From positions 124,001 to 188,000 of the forward strand of contig CAXXHH010000008.1 in NCBI GenBank assembly GCA_963663005.2: 64,000 nt of DNA, given 5' to 3'. A program made the translations under genes and the position numbers. The first letter of the stretch is position 1, and the number at the start of each line of letters is the position of its first letter. This stretch comes from CAINVV01 sp963663005. GTDB taxonomy: Bacteria > Bacteroidota > Bacteroidia > Bacteroidales > Prolixibacteraceae. Under the pieces are notes generated by a model that saw only the letters and a program-made list of their open reading frames with translations, ran no database searches and had not been told where the DNA came from. This document shows positions 18,801 through 27,199 of the stretch, piece by piece.

Positions 18801-19351
18801 ATACATTGACTGCCTTACAGACAATCTCACAATCGGCGCTGCCCTATATGAGCTTTGGACTAAACAGTTCTTTTGACTACAAAGGGTTTGACCTTCAGAT
18901 AGATTTTGCTGGAGCTACGATGCAGAGTTTTATCCGGAATAACGATATCAAGATGCCGTTCTTCACGAATGGAGCAGGTACAGACTGGCTTATCGGAGAC
19001 CGTTGGCACCATGCTGACCCATTCGATGCTACATCACCCTGGATCGCCGGAAAGAATCCTCCAACAAGAGGAAACAACACAACGCATTCCAACTTCAACA
19101 GAACGAATGATTTCTATCTTACAAACATCACCTATCTGCGTTTGAGAAACCTTCAGCTGGGATATACCATTCCCGAGAAATACCTTGCAAAATTGAAGAT
19201 TACCAAACTTAGAGTTTATACCAATGTTTCGTCGCTCTTTTCACTCGACAACATGAAACAATTCGATTTGGATCCGGAAGTCACAGCTGCCAATGGTATG
19301 GTATTTCCGCAGACCAGAGCGTTTAATTTTGGTTTTGTTTTAACCCTATAA
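15854..19351 (+). CDS. SusC/RagA-type TonB-dependent outer-membrane transporter with STN domain, PUL 1
   Basis: Outer-membrane channel that imports ligand captured by its SusD lid, powered by TonB. The signal region is near residues 20-42 (MKLTVLMIFLVMVSFGKGFSQ). An STN signalling domain follows at about 48-118 (HEVLASIEQKTDYIFLYKD). Next comes a carboxypeptidase-regulatory-like domain at about 132-200 (GKVTDEKGQSIPGASVVVKG). The plug (about 220-340, VGYGTQSKKTLSGAV, YIIDGVPR, VLKDASASIYG) precedes a 22-strand barrel ending NFGFVLTL. The STN domain matches the upstream sigma/FecR pair. SusD starts a few bases downstream. Confidence 0.95.
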   Translation: MKKKREVLFPLGDEMRLKIRKMKLTVLMIFLVMVSFGKGFSQMTLTLHFNKANIHEVLASIEQKTDYIFLYKDNIIDESKKITVNFDDAKFEEVLKPICDQSNVDYEVRDLQIILKERAALPGSTEQQPQKKALTGKVTDEKGQSIPGASVVVKGTTIGSITDADGNFSLQVPANARTLAVSFVGMKSLEVEIGNKTNFNVTLGEETIGIEEIVAVGYGTQSKKTLSGAVSSMNNKTLTTTITPMISNAVVGKVAGITSRLTDGRPGGGTALSVRNYGTPLYIIDGVPRAEVDFNALDSENVESISVLKDASASIYGLLAANGVVLVTTKLGKISEKPIIKIDGYYGFQTFTRFPHPPDAYTYMVGQAESAQNQNLSTTITAAILQKWKEGTFDPATGADYRSMNYYDEVVGKNFPAPQKSLNVSAQGATDRSSYYVSMGETKQDAPIKGFYYNRMSLQTNLEARLAKGLKIGSQISARKEKNRSAGLPGWDDYANVFLAIIRNWPTERPYANDNPDYLNNTHSININPGTYKESITGFGDINNRVFNGNLYAEYEFSFGLKAKLTAAYGFRDTHNEFFEYTYNAYTYDYLNKTYNIVPGGGNQNPFRASQRTQTEDNFGQFQLNYSKKFGKNSIAAVAAFERSNSNNNYLLTNSIPPSNFILPQFFANVNGLTNTFNYSARASYIGKFNYNYDEKYLVEVLGRYDGSYLYAPENRWGLFPGVSVGWRVSKEAFFSPLSNIFSDLKLRASYGTSGSETGVTAFGYLNGFDWDKSNYIFNGTTYTGAAPRGLPVTNLSWLVNKNKNVGIDFTLLNGKINGQVDVFERKVTGIPAAKYDVLLPSEVGYTLPAENLNVTANRGIEAMVSYNGKIGGETGVNYSVAANATLSRMRNISTYKPRFGNSWDEYRNSTEDRWSNIQWGYHIIGQFQSQQEIDDYPVNVDGSGNRTLLPGDLIYQDTNGDKIINALDMRPIGYSNTTPSYNTLTALQTISQSALPYMSFGLNSSFDYKGFDLQIDFAGATMQSFIRNNDIKMPFFTNGAGTDWLIGDRWHHADPFDATSPWIAGKNPPTRGNNTTHSNFNRTNDFYLTNITYLRLRNLQLGYTIPEKYLAKLKITKLRVYTNVSSLFSLDNMKQFDLDPEVTAANGMVFPQTRAFNFGFVLTL

Positions 19352-19354
19352 AAG

Positions 19355-21247
19355 ATGACAGACATGAAAAATATATTTAAATTCATAATTATTCTCATCT
19401 TCACCGTCTTTGTCACCGGTTGCGCGAAGAAATGGCTGGAAGACCCTAAATCCACTACCATATTGCTTCCAGAGCAGGTTTGGAACGACCCTGCGATGAT
19501 AACGAGCCTTTTGGCAAATTATTATGACAGATTACCCGTACACTCTCAAATAGATAATGGCTGGGGAAATTTTGCCGCTTACGATGAAGGAATGGCTCCT
19601 GGTAGCGCCGACCTCAACACCGATAATGATAATATTCTTAGTTACGGTTATGGAAGATGGTCTCTTTGGGATTACGGTTACGTCAGAGATATCAATCTTG
19701 CATTGGAAGGTATCTCAAAATTTTCGACAGTTTTCTCTCCGGCTGCAAAAAGCCAGTACAGGGCAGAATTCAGATTCCTGAGAGCTTTTGATTATTTCGA
19801 GATGGTTAAAAGGATGGGTGGAGTTCCAATCATTAAGGAACAACTGATCTACGATTACAGCGGTGATGCCACTGCTTTAAGAAAACCGCGGAATACAGAA
19901 GAAGAAGTGTACGACTTTATTGCCAGCGAACTTGATGCAGTGAAAGACAGTATCGGCAATGCAGGAAGTAAAGACAGAGCCAACAAGTATGCTGTTCTTG
20001 CTCTTAAATGCCGTGCAATGTTGTATGCCGCTTCTATTGCTAAATACAACAATCAGTTACCTGTTCCGATCGCTTTACCAGGTGGAATTGTTGGTATGCC
20101 AGCTTCAAAAGCCAACGTTTACTATCAGGCAGCTCTTAACGCAGCAAAGGAAATTATCAACAGTAATGTGTACCAGTTGTACAACAAAAACACAAACCTG
20201 GGTGAGAATTTCTATGAGGCACTTACCAAGAAAGTCAACAACCCTGAGATGATTATGGTGAAGGACTTTAATATTCTTAAAGTAAAGAAGCATAACTTCT
20301 CATACCAGAATATTTGCCGCACCATGCGCGAAGACAACCTGTCATCCTCTTGCGTAGTGCCTTCACTCAACCTGGTAGAAGATTATGAATACCTTGATGG
20401 AACTCCGGGCGCACTGAAAGGTGTTGGAGATGGCACTGTTGCAGGACAGGCGAACTGGATTTATTACAATAATCTGAGCGACATCTTTAACAACAAAGAC
20501 GCCAGGTTATATGGAACTATCGTATATCCGGGTACTTCCTTTAAAGGGGTTGATGTCCAAATGCAGGCTGGTGTTTATGTTTGGAATACTTCCACAAACA
20601 GATACGACCGTTTTGAGTCTTCCAACTTTGGTCAGCTCTATACAGACGGGAAACTTCAAACCGGAAATGGTGGTCCAATGCGTACTACCCAGGAAGTTTC
20701 ATGTACAGGATTCTATATGAAGAAATTCATCGATCCCGCCACTTTATCAAGTGCACGGGGTGTTGGATCTGATATTGCATGGCCAAGGTTCAGATATGCT
20801 GAGGTGCTTTTGAATGCAGCCGAAGCAGCCTTCGAACTTGGCGATATCACCTCCGCTTTGAATTATGTAAATCAAGTAAGGGCAAGAGCCGGATTCCCAG
20901 CTAACAGCCTGACTGCAAGTAAGCTTAACCTTGCCGAACTTCAAAATGAGCGCAGAGTCGAATTAGCTTTTGAAGATCACAGGACATGGGATTTAGCACG
21001 GTGGAGAATAGCCCACACAGTGTGGAACGGACAAGCTTCAAATCCAAAGGCAGTATTGTATGCGCTTTATCCATATCGCGTCATAAATTCTGTGGATCCT
21101 TCCAAAAATGGCAAGTATGTATTTGATAAATTCGTTGCACCAAAATTTGTTGCGCCACGTTTCTTTCAAATGGGAAACTATTATTCCTCGATCAACCAAA
21201 CTGTGCTTGACAATAATCCACTGATAATTAAAAATCCATTCCATTAA
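19355..21247 (+). CDS. SusD/RagB-family lipoprotein, PUL 1
   Basis: Cell-surface glycan-binding lid of the SusC channel. The lipobox is VTGC, so the mature N-terminus is a lipidated cysteine. The TPR-containing N-terminal half includes AEFRFLRAFDYFEMVKRMGGVPII, a SusD hallmark. The C-terminal part has RYAEVLLNAAEAAFELG and QNERRVELAFEDHRTWDLARW, also diagnostic. Its 630 residues are normal. Translation may start at 19355 or at the next Met codon (19364); the latter gives a more standard signal peptide. The start is 3 bp after the susC stop, indicating tight coupling. Confidence 0.95.
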   Translation: MTDMKNIFKFIIILIFTVFVTGCAKKWLEDPKSTTILLPEQVWNDPAMITSLLANYYDRLPVHSQIDNGWGNFAAYDEGMAPGSADLNTDNDNILSYGYGRWSLWDYGYVRDINLALEGISKFSTVFSPAAKSQYRAEFRFLRAFDYFEMVKRMGGVPIIKEQLIYDYSGDATALRKPRNTEEEVYDFIASELDAVKDSIGNAGSKDRANKYAVLALKCRAMLYAASIAKYNNQLPVPIALPGGIVGMPASKANVYYQAALNAAKEIINSNVYQLYNKNTNLGENFYEALTKKVNNPEMIMVKDFNILKVKKHNFSYQNICRTMREDNLSSSCVVPSLNLVEDYEYLDGTPGALKGVGDGTVAGQANWIYYNNLSDIFNNKDARLYGTIVYPGTSFKGVDVQMQAGVYVWNTSTNRYDRFESSNFGQLYTDGKLQTGNGGPMRTTQEVSCTGFYMKKFIDPATLSSARGVGSDIAWPRFRYAEVLLNAAEAAFELGDITSALNYVNQVRARAGFPANSLTASKLNLAELQNERRVELAFEDHRTWDLARWRIAHTVWNGQASNPKAVLYALYPYRVINSVDPSKNGKYVFDKFVAPKFVAPRFFQMGNYYSSINQTVLDNNPLIIKNPFH

Positions 21248-21256
21248 TCCTCGACT

Positions 21257-21949
21257 ATGAAAAGCAAAGTAATATATCTGGCGATAATTGCATTAGTCCT
21301 GATTTTAACAGGATGTAAATATGACAATTTTGAAGCTCCGCAATCTACTCTTACCGGCAGTGTTGTATATAACAATGTTCCGGTTGGAGTAAGGTCTGGA
21401 GCCACCGAACTCGAGTTATGGCAGTATGGCTTCAAGTTGCGTTCCAAGATTCCGGTTTACATAGCACAAGACGGAACTTTCAGTGCCAAACTTTTTGACG
21501 GGAACTATAAACTCGTTCGATTGGCAGGCGCCCCCTGGGCTTCTCAAACTGATAGTATTGATGTTAAGGTTTCCGGGAATACCGTAATCAGTGTACCTGT
21601 GACGCCATTTGGTACCATCACCGGCGCAACCTTTGCATATACTAAATCGGATGTCACGATGACTGCCAACTGTACTGTAACAAAAGTAGGAACAGCTGCC
21701 ATTACGAGTCTTACGCTCTATGTTGGTGTTACGAGCATTATTGATGCAAATAATAACACTGTCTCGACCACGCTGCCTGCTGCATCACTTACTGATCTTA
21801 CAACTCCAAAAACAGTAAAGGTTGCTCTGACGAACGTAAGTCCGACTTTCCTGTCTAACAGATCCTATGTTTATGTCAGGTTGGGTCTGCTTACCGCAGG
21901 AAGCGCTGAACGAATCTATACCCAAGTTCAGAAAATTCAACTGCAATAA
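21257..21949 (+). CDS. DUF3823-type surface lipoprotein, PUL 1
   Basis: A 230-residue lipoprotein (lipobox LTGC near residue 21) with two beta-rich halves. The first contains LTGSVVYNNVPVGVRSGATELELWQYGF, matching the beta-sandwich seen in DUF3823 proteins that follow SusD genes. These are thought to be accessory glycan-binding (SusE/F-like) proteins, but no ligand is known. It starts 10 bp after susD and is the last gene before a strong terminator, so it closes the core susCD operon. Confidence 0.82.
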   Translation: MKSKVIYLAIIALVLILTGCKYDNFEAPQSTLTGSVVYNNVPVGVRSGATELELWQYGFKLRSKIPVYIAQDGTFSAKLFDGNYKLVRLAGAPWASQTDSIDVKVSGNTVISVPVTPFGTITGATFAYTKSDVTMTANCTVTKVGTAAITSLTLYVGVTSIIDANNNTVSTTLPAASLTDLTTPKTVKVALTNVSPTFLSNRSYVYVRLGLLTAGSAERIYTQVQKIQLQ

Positions 21950-21960
21950 GGTTAATAATG

Positions 21961-22006
21961 AAAGAAAAGGCACCGGCGACTCAACGTTCTGGTGCTTTTT
22001 CTTTTT
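21961..22006 (+). terminator. Terminator after the PUL 1 susCD-DUF3823 operon
   Basis: AAAGAAAAGGCACC pairs with GGTGCTTTTTCTTTT across a loop, ending in a T-run. It separates the transporter operon from the enzyme genes, so the two groups can be expressed at different levels. Confidence 0.75.
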
Positions 22007-22026
22007 AATGCACTAAATTCCTCCTA

Positions 22027-24558
22027 ATGAAAAAATTATTCGGCCTTCTCTTTTTGGCTTTAATCGCTCAATTCACGGTTCAAAGTCAAACCACCAAAAT
22101 TTTTACGCCCACTGCGACAAACAGTCTCAGGGCTCCCGCTTATCCTCTGATTACCATGGACCCGTACATTTGTACCTGGTCTTTTACCGACAATTTATAT
22201 GATGATGTTCCAAAACATTGGACAAAAGCCAAACGCTCACTGACGGGCGCCATACGGGTGGACGGAGTCACCTACCGGTTCATGGGAATGGAAGAGATCC
22301 CCACTTTGCCTGTCGTATATACAGGTGATATTGAAAACTGGAACACCCGTTTTACAGAAGAACAACCAGCAGAAGGATGGGATAAACCTTCCTTTAATGA
22401 TACGCAGTGGAAAGAAGGAAAGGGTCCCTTTGCCTCCCGGATGATGCCTCCTGGAACCAGGTGGAGATCAAAGGATATTTGGATCCGTCGTGAATTCACA
22501 ATTGCGGAAGATCTTTTGGCATCTGACCTATTGCTCAAATATTCGTACGATGATTTTGCGGAAATTAGTATAAATGGAATTCCGGTCGTAAAGACAGAAA
22601 ATTTGGGAAAAGTTAATCAGTTTATACCGCTGACTGACGAGGTGAAAAAATCGATGAAATCCGGAAAGAATATTCTGACAGCACATGCGCACAATGATGC
22701 AGGACCAGGAATAATGGATTTCGGAATAGTGAAGAAATCGGGTGCGAAAATTAACTTTGAACAGACCGCCGTTCAGAAATCGGTCGAGGTTCTCCCAACA
22801 CAAACCTGGTATAACTTTGATTGTGGTCCGGTGAATCTGGACGTGATTTTTACCAGTCCTTTCCTTACCGACAATCTTTATGTACTCTCCCGCCCGGTAA
22901 ACTACATCTCCTGGCAAGCAAAATCAACCGATTCTAAGTCCCACTCTGTCCAAGTATATATTGAAGCTACTCCGGATTGGGCAGTTAATACGATAAGTCA
23001 ATCTATTAAGAGTGAGCGTTTTTCTGAAAATGGAATGACCTTTTTGAAGACCGGGACTGTCGATCAGCCTGTGCTCGGAAAAAAAGGTGATGATCTACGG
23101 ATCGATTGGGGATATCTTTATCTGGCAAGCAAAGAGAGTAAAGCAACTACGATGTCTGTAGGTGAACCCGCCGCCCTTAAAGCTGAATTCATGAGTAAGG
23201 GCACGCTTTCAAACAGCTTCGATAATACCCTCCCGGAGAAAATGTACCTGAAAATGACTGCGCTATCCTTCGTGAACGATCTTGGTAAAGTCGCAGGCAA
23301 GAAAGTTGGTGGCTATGTGATGCTTGGATACGACGATATCTCTTCCATTCAATATTTTGGCGAAAATCTGCTGGCATACTGGAGAAAGGGCGGCACAGTC
23401 GATATCAAACAAGCCTTCTCTATGGCAGCAAATGAGTATGTTTCAATCATGGATAAATGCGCCGCTTTCAACAAAGAAATGATGGCCGACGCCGTTAAAG
23501 CCGGCGGAAAAAAATATGCAGAATTGTGTGCACTTGCTTATCGGCAGTCGATTGCAGCTCATAAGCTTGTAATTACCAAAGACGGAGTGCTTCTGTTCCT
23601 TTCCAAAGAGAATACCAGCAACGGCTGTATCAACACTGTGGACGTAACTTATCCTTCTGCACCGCTGTACCTCATTTACAATCTGGACATGATGAAGGGG
23701 ATGTTAAACGGAATATTCTACTTCAGCGAAAGTGGAAAATGGACAAAACCGTTTGCAGCTCACGACATTGGAACATATCCGCTGGCTAACGGACAAGTTT
23801 ATGGCGAAGGTATGCCTGTTGAGGAGTCCGGCAATATGTTAATTCTTGCTACCGCCATTTCGATGATGGAAGGCAATGCCAAATATGCCGAAAAACACTG
23901 GGAGGTACTTTCTACCTGGGCTAACTATCTGTTAGAAAACGGACTGGATCCTGCAAACCAACTTTGTACCGATGATTTTGCGGGACACCTTGCCCACAAT
24001 GCCAATCTTTCTGTAAAAGCCATCCTGGGGATAGCCGGATATGGAAAAATGGCTGAGATACTTGGGAAAAAAGATATCGCTGCCAATTATACCGAAAAGG
24101 CAAAAGCGATGGCAATCGAGTGGATGAAGATGGGAAAAGAGGGAGATCATTACAAACTTGCATTCGACCAGGCCGGTACCTGGAGCCAGAAATACAATCT
24201 GGTTTGGAACAAGATCCTTAAATTGAACATTTTCCCTCAGGAGGTAGCCGACACTGAAATAAATTACTATCTCACAAAACAAAATGCTTACGGATTACCT
24301 CTCGATAGCCGCAAAACATATACAAAAAACGATTGGATCCTTTGGACCGCAACATTAGCCAACGATGCAACCAAATTTAATCAAATCGTAGATCCTGTAT
24401 GGAAATTCGCGAATGAAACTCAATCGAGAGTGCCGCTTTTTGATTGGCATGAAACTCCGGACGGAAAATTAGTTGGATTCATTGCCAGATCCGTTGTAGG
24501 TGGATACTTCATGAAGATGTTGGAACAAAAGATCAACACTTCTGTCTTAAAAAAGTGA
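22027..24558 (+). CDS. Glutaminase-A-like secreted protein (DUF4964/DUF5127/DUF4965 architecture)
   Basis: An 843-residue exported protein (signal peptide 1-20, ending TVQSQ). The N-terminal LRAPAYPLITMDPYICTWSF is typical of the DUF4964 start. DUF5127 follows, and the C-terminal half is a DUF4965/DUF1793-like all-alpha barrel (SNGCINTVDVTYPSAPLYLIYN, PAHDIGTYPLANGQVYG-like). Fungal homologues with this layout are called glutaminase A, but the bacterial PUL versions have no assigned activity and may be glycan-active. Residues about 104-238 hold a beta-sandwich insert (GPFASRM, IWIRREF, INGIPV) resembling the C-terminus of the GH2 protein at 27200. It is flanked by terminators at 21961-22006 and 24586-24630. 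Confidence 0.8.
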   Translation: MKKLFGLLFLALIAQFTVQSQTTKIFTPTATNSLRAPAYPLITMDPYICTWSFTDNLYDDVPKHWTKAKRSLTGAIRVDGVTYRFMGMEEIPTLPVVYTGDIENWNTRFTEEQPAEGWDKPSFNDTQWKEGKGPFASRMMPPGTRWRSKDIWIRREFTIAEDLLASDLLLKYSYDDFAEISINGIPVVKTENLGKVNQFIPLTDEVKKSMKSGKNILTAHAHNDAGPGIMDFGIVKKSGAKINFEQTAVQKSVEVLPTQTWYNFDCGPVNLDVIFTSPFLTDNLYVLSRPVNYISWQAKSTDSKSHSVQVYIEATPDWAVNTISQSIKSERFSENGMTFLKTGTVDQPVLGKKGDDLRIDWGYLYLASKESKATTMSVGEPAALKAEFMSKGTLSNSFDNTLPEKMYLKMTALSFVNDLGKVAGKKVGGYVMLGYDDISSIQYFGENLLAYWRKGGTVDIKQAFSMAANEYVSIMDKCAAFNKEMMADAVKAGGKKYAELCALAYRQSIAAHKLVITKDGVLLFLSKENTSNGCINTVDVTYPSAPLYLIYNLDMMKGMLNGIFYFSESGKWTKPFAAHDIGTYPLANGQVYGEGMPVEESGNMLILATAISMMEGNAKYAEKHWEVLSTWANYLLENGLDPANQLCTDDFAGHLAHNANLSVKAILGIAGYGKMAEILGKKDIAANYTEKAKAMAIEWMKMGKEGDHYKLAFDQAGTWSQKYNLVWNKILKLNIFPQEVADTEINYYLTKQNAYGLPLDSRKTYTKNDWILWTATLANDATKFNQIVDPVWKFANETQSRVPLFDWHETPDGKLVGFIARSVVGGYFMKMLEQKINTSVLKK

Positions 24559-24585
24559 TTTTCAATTAATTTACTCGCTTATGAT

Positions 24586-24630
24586 ATACCCACATGCATT
24601 TTTCGCAAAATCGAAAATGGATGTGGGTAT
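24586..24630 (+). terminator. Terminator after the DUF4965 gene
   Basis: A perfect 10-bp outer stem (ATACCCACAT / ATGTGGGTAT) extends inward with CATTTT/AAAATG and is followed by TTTCATTT. It separates this gene from the GH2 genes. Confidence 0.65.
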
Positions 24631-24664
24631 TTCATTTGGATCGTAAACAACAAAATGTTGACAA

Positions 24665-27142
24665 ATGAAAAAAGTATATACACTCATAGTACTTTCAGGG
24701 ATATTTTTGTTCTTAAGTTGCAGCAACGAGAAAAAAGGAGTCTGGAAAATCTCCGACAATCCAATACTTACGGAGTGGGCTGCTAAAGTCGATCCTGCAA
24801 AACCTTGGCCAGAATATCCCAGGCCGGATATGGCCAGAAAAAACTGGATTAATCTAAATGGCCTTTGGGATTATGCTATCACCTCCAAAGACGTGAAGCC
24901 AGAGAAATGGGATGGTCAGATTCTAGTTCCTTATCCCGTCGAATCTACACTTTCCGGCGTAAAGAAACGCGTTTCCGAAACCCAAAGCCTTTGGTACAAG
25001 ACCTCCTTTACGGTACCAAAAGAGTGGAAAGATGGCCAGGTGCTGCTCAACTTTGAAGCTTCAGACTGGGAAACCAGAATCTGGGTTGACGGCAAAGAGG
25101 CCGGAATCCACAAGGGCGGTTATGATCCATTCTCGTTTGAAATTTCCTCCCTTATAAATGGGGAGACCAATCACGAACTTCTGGTTAGCGTTTGGGATCC
25201 AACGGATAAAGGCCCACAGCCCCGTGGAAAGCAGGTTTCTAATCCGAACGGAATCTGGTATACACCCACAACAGGCATCTGGCAGACGGTTTGGCTTGAG
25301 CCGGTTTCAAAATCTCACATTGCGTCATTTCGTTTAGTACCGGATATCGATGCAAGCACGATGTCTGTCAATGTAAATGCTGAAAATGCCGCATCCGGAA
25401 CCGTAGATGTGACTGTTAGCGATAAAGGCAAAACCGTTGCAACAGGAACTGGCAAGCCGGGATCTGCGATAATCCTGAAAATTGAGAATCCTGTGCTATG
25501 GACGCTCGAAAATCCATTTTTGTATGATGTAGCAATTACCTTGAAAGATGGTGATAAAGTTACCGACGAAATTACCTCAGTAGCCGGTATGCGAAAAATC
25601 TCCATTGGCAAAGCGCCGGATGGCTTTACCCGGATATTATTCAACAACAAATTTGTCTTCCAAAAAGGAACGCTTGATCAGGGATTCTGGCCGGATGGTT
25701 TATATACACCACCGACTGAAGAGGCCATGATATATGATCTCAAAATGACTTTGAAAATGGGCTTCAATATGTTGCGGAAACACGTCAAGGTTGAGAACAG
25801 AAGGTTCTACAACTGGTGCGATAAAATGGGGATCCTCGTATGGCAGGATATGCCTAGCGGTGACCAAAATATCAGGGGCGACATGCCTGATATCACGAAG
25901 GATCCTGTGTTTGTAAAACAATTCGAAACGGAGTGGACCAGAATCATTGAGACCAGATTCAATCACCCTTCTATAATCATGTGGATCCCTTTCAACGAGG
26001 GATGGGGACAGTTTGAGACCGTTAGAATTACGAATCTGACGAAAGATTTTGATCCGTCAAGACTCGCAAACAATGCTTCCGGCTGGACTGATCGCGGTGC
26101 CGGCGATGTAAATGACGTTCACCATTACCCTGCTCCTGCATGCCCTCCGGCTGAGGAGAAGAGAGCCGTTGTAAATGGCGAATTCGGTGGATTAGGATTT
26201 CCTGTTAAGGGGCATATGTGGGAACAGCAAAACTGGGGGTATAAGACCTACGAAGACACTACCCAACTCTTAACCGCCTATGAAGTTTTCAGCGACCAGG
26301 TTTTCAGGTTTGAAAAAGCGAACGGATTGAGTGCCACTATTTATACCCAAACAACGGATGTTGAAACAGAGACCAACGGATTGATGACCTACGACAGGAA
26401 GATCGATAAGATGGGGGCAGCCAATGTTGCTAAAGCGAACATGGGAGTTACACCTCCAATTTTGGGCAATCCGATTCCTGCCTTTATCGGTGAATTCACG
26501 GCTACCCTTTCATGCCACAATCCGGGAGCGAAAATTTACTATACCCTTGATGGATCTGCACCAGGAGAAAACTCGACTGTTTACGCAGGCCCGTTTAAAG
26601 TCAAAGAATCTTGTGTAATAAAGACATTCGCTCAATATGATCAGGGTAAAAAAAGCAGCACCATCGCTTATAAATTGACTAAAAAAGAAATTATTCCTGC
26701 CACTGCCAAGGGAAAGTATAAGCCCGGACTAAAAGTTGGTATCTATGAAGGTCTATTTACGCTCCTGCCCGATTTCACTAAGCTGACACCCATCAAGGTA
26801 ACCGAAGCTGCTACTATCTCTACAAGAGTCACTGAGTTGACCAAGAATTTTGCACTGACTTTTGACGGATATATTTTGATTCCTGAAGATGGTGTTTACG
26901 GACTGAATATCAACTCTGATGATGGCAGTAAGATGATCCTCGATGATAATAATATTCTCTTAAACGACGGACTGCGTACCAGGGCTGCCGAAAAAGGCGA
27001 CTATTATGCCCTCGGAAAAGGATATCACAAATTGCATATCGAGTATTTTCTCGAGACTGCCAGAAGGCCTTCTTTGCGATTTTCGGTTGAAGCTCCCGGA
27101 AAGGTCAGGAGTGACGTTCCTGCCGAATGGCTATTCAACTAA
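24665..27142 (+). CDS. GH2-family glycoside hydrolase lipoprotein with CHB_HEX_C and PA14-like C-terminal modules
   Basis: A retaining exo-beta-glycosidase of the beta-galactosidase/glucuronidase/mannosidase family; specificity is not resolved. The lipobox cysteine is C19 (FLSC), suggesting surface or periplasmic anchoring. Sugar-binding, immunoglobulin-like and TIM-barrel domains run to about 590 (NLNGLWDYAI, then YTPTTGIWQTVWLE). The acid/base is E445 in NEGWGQ and the predicted nucleophile is E506 in NGEFGG. A chitobiase C-terminal-type module (about 600-672, IYYTLDGSAPG) and a PA14-like module (about 690-815, LNINSDDGSKMILDD) follow. It is a paralogue of the proteins at 27200 and 36248; co-transcription with the next gene is likely. 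Confidence 0.9.
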   Translation: MKKVYTLIVLSGIFLFLSCSNEKKGVWKISDNPILTEWAAKVDPAKPWPEYPRPDMARKNWINLNGLWDYAITSKDVKPEKWDGQILVPYPVESTLSGVKKRVSETQSLWYKTSFTVPKEWKDGQVLLNFEASDWETRIWVDGKEAGIHKGGYDPFSFEISSLINGETNHELLVSVWDPTDKGPQPRGKQVSNPNGIWYTPTTGIWQTVWLEPVSKSHIASFRLVPDIDASTMSVNVNAENAASGTVDVTVSDKGKTVATGTGKPGSAIILKIENPVLWTLENPFLYDVAITLKDGDKVTDEITSVAGMRKISIGKAPDGFTRILFNNKFVFQKGTLDQGFWPDGLYTPPTEEAMIYDLKMTLKMGFNMLRKHVKVENRRFYNWCDKMGILVWQDMPSGDQNIRGDMPDITKDPVFVKQFETEWTRIIETRFNHPSIIMWIPFNEGWGQFETVRITNLTKDFDPSRLANNASGWTDRGAGDVNDVHHYPAPACPPAEEKRAVVNGEFGGLGFPVKGHMWEQQNWGYKTYEDTTQLLTAYEVFSDQVFRFEKANGLSATIYTQTTDVETETNGLMTYDRKIDKMGAANVAKANMGVTPPILGNPIPAFIGEFTATLSCHNPGAKIYYTLDGSAPGENSTVYAGPFKVKESCVIKTFAQYDQGKKSSTIAYKLTKKEIIPATAKGKYKPGLKVGIYEGLFTLLPDFTKLTPIKVTEAATISTRVTELTKNFALTFDGYILIPEDGVYGLNINSDDGSKMILDDNNILLNDGLRTRAAEKGDYYALGKGYHKLHIEYFLETARRPSLRFSVEAPGKVRSDVPAEWLFN

Positions 27143-27199
27143 GAATTTGACTTTAAAAAATTACATCATAATCTGAAACAAGTCTAATTGGGTCTACCA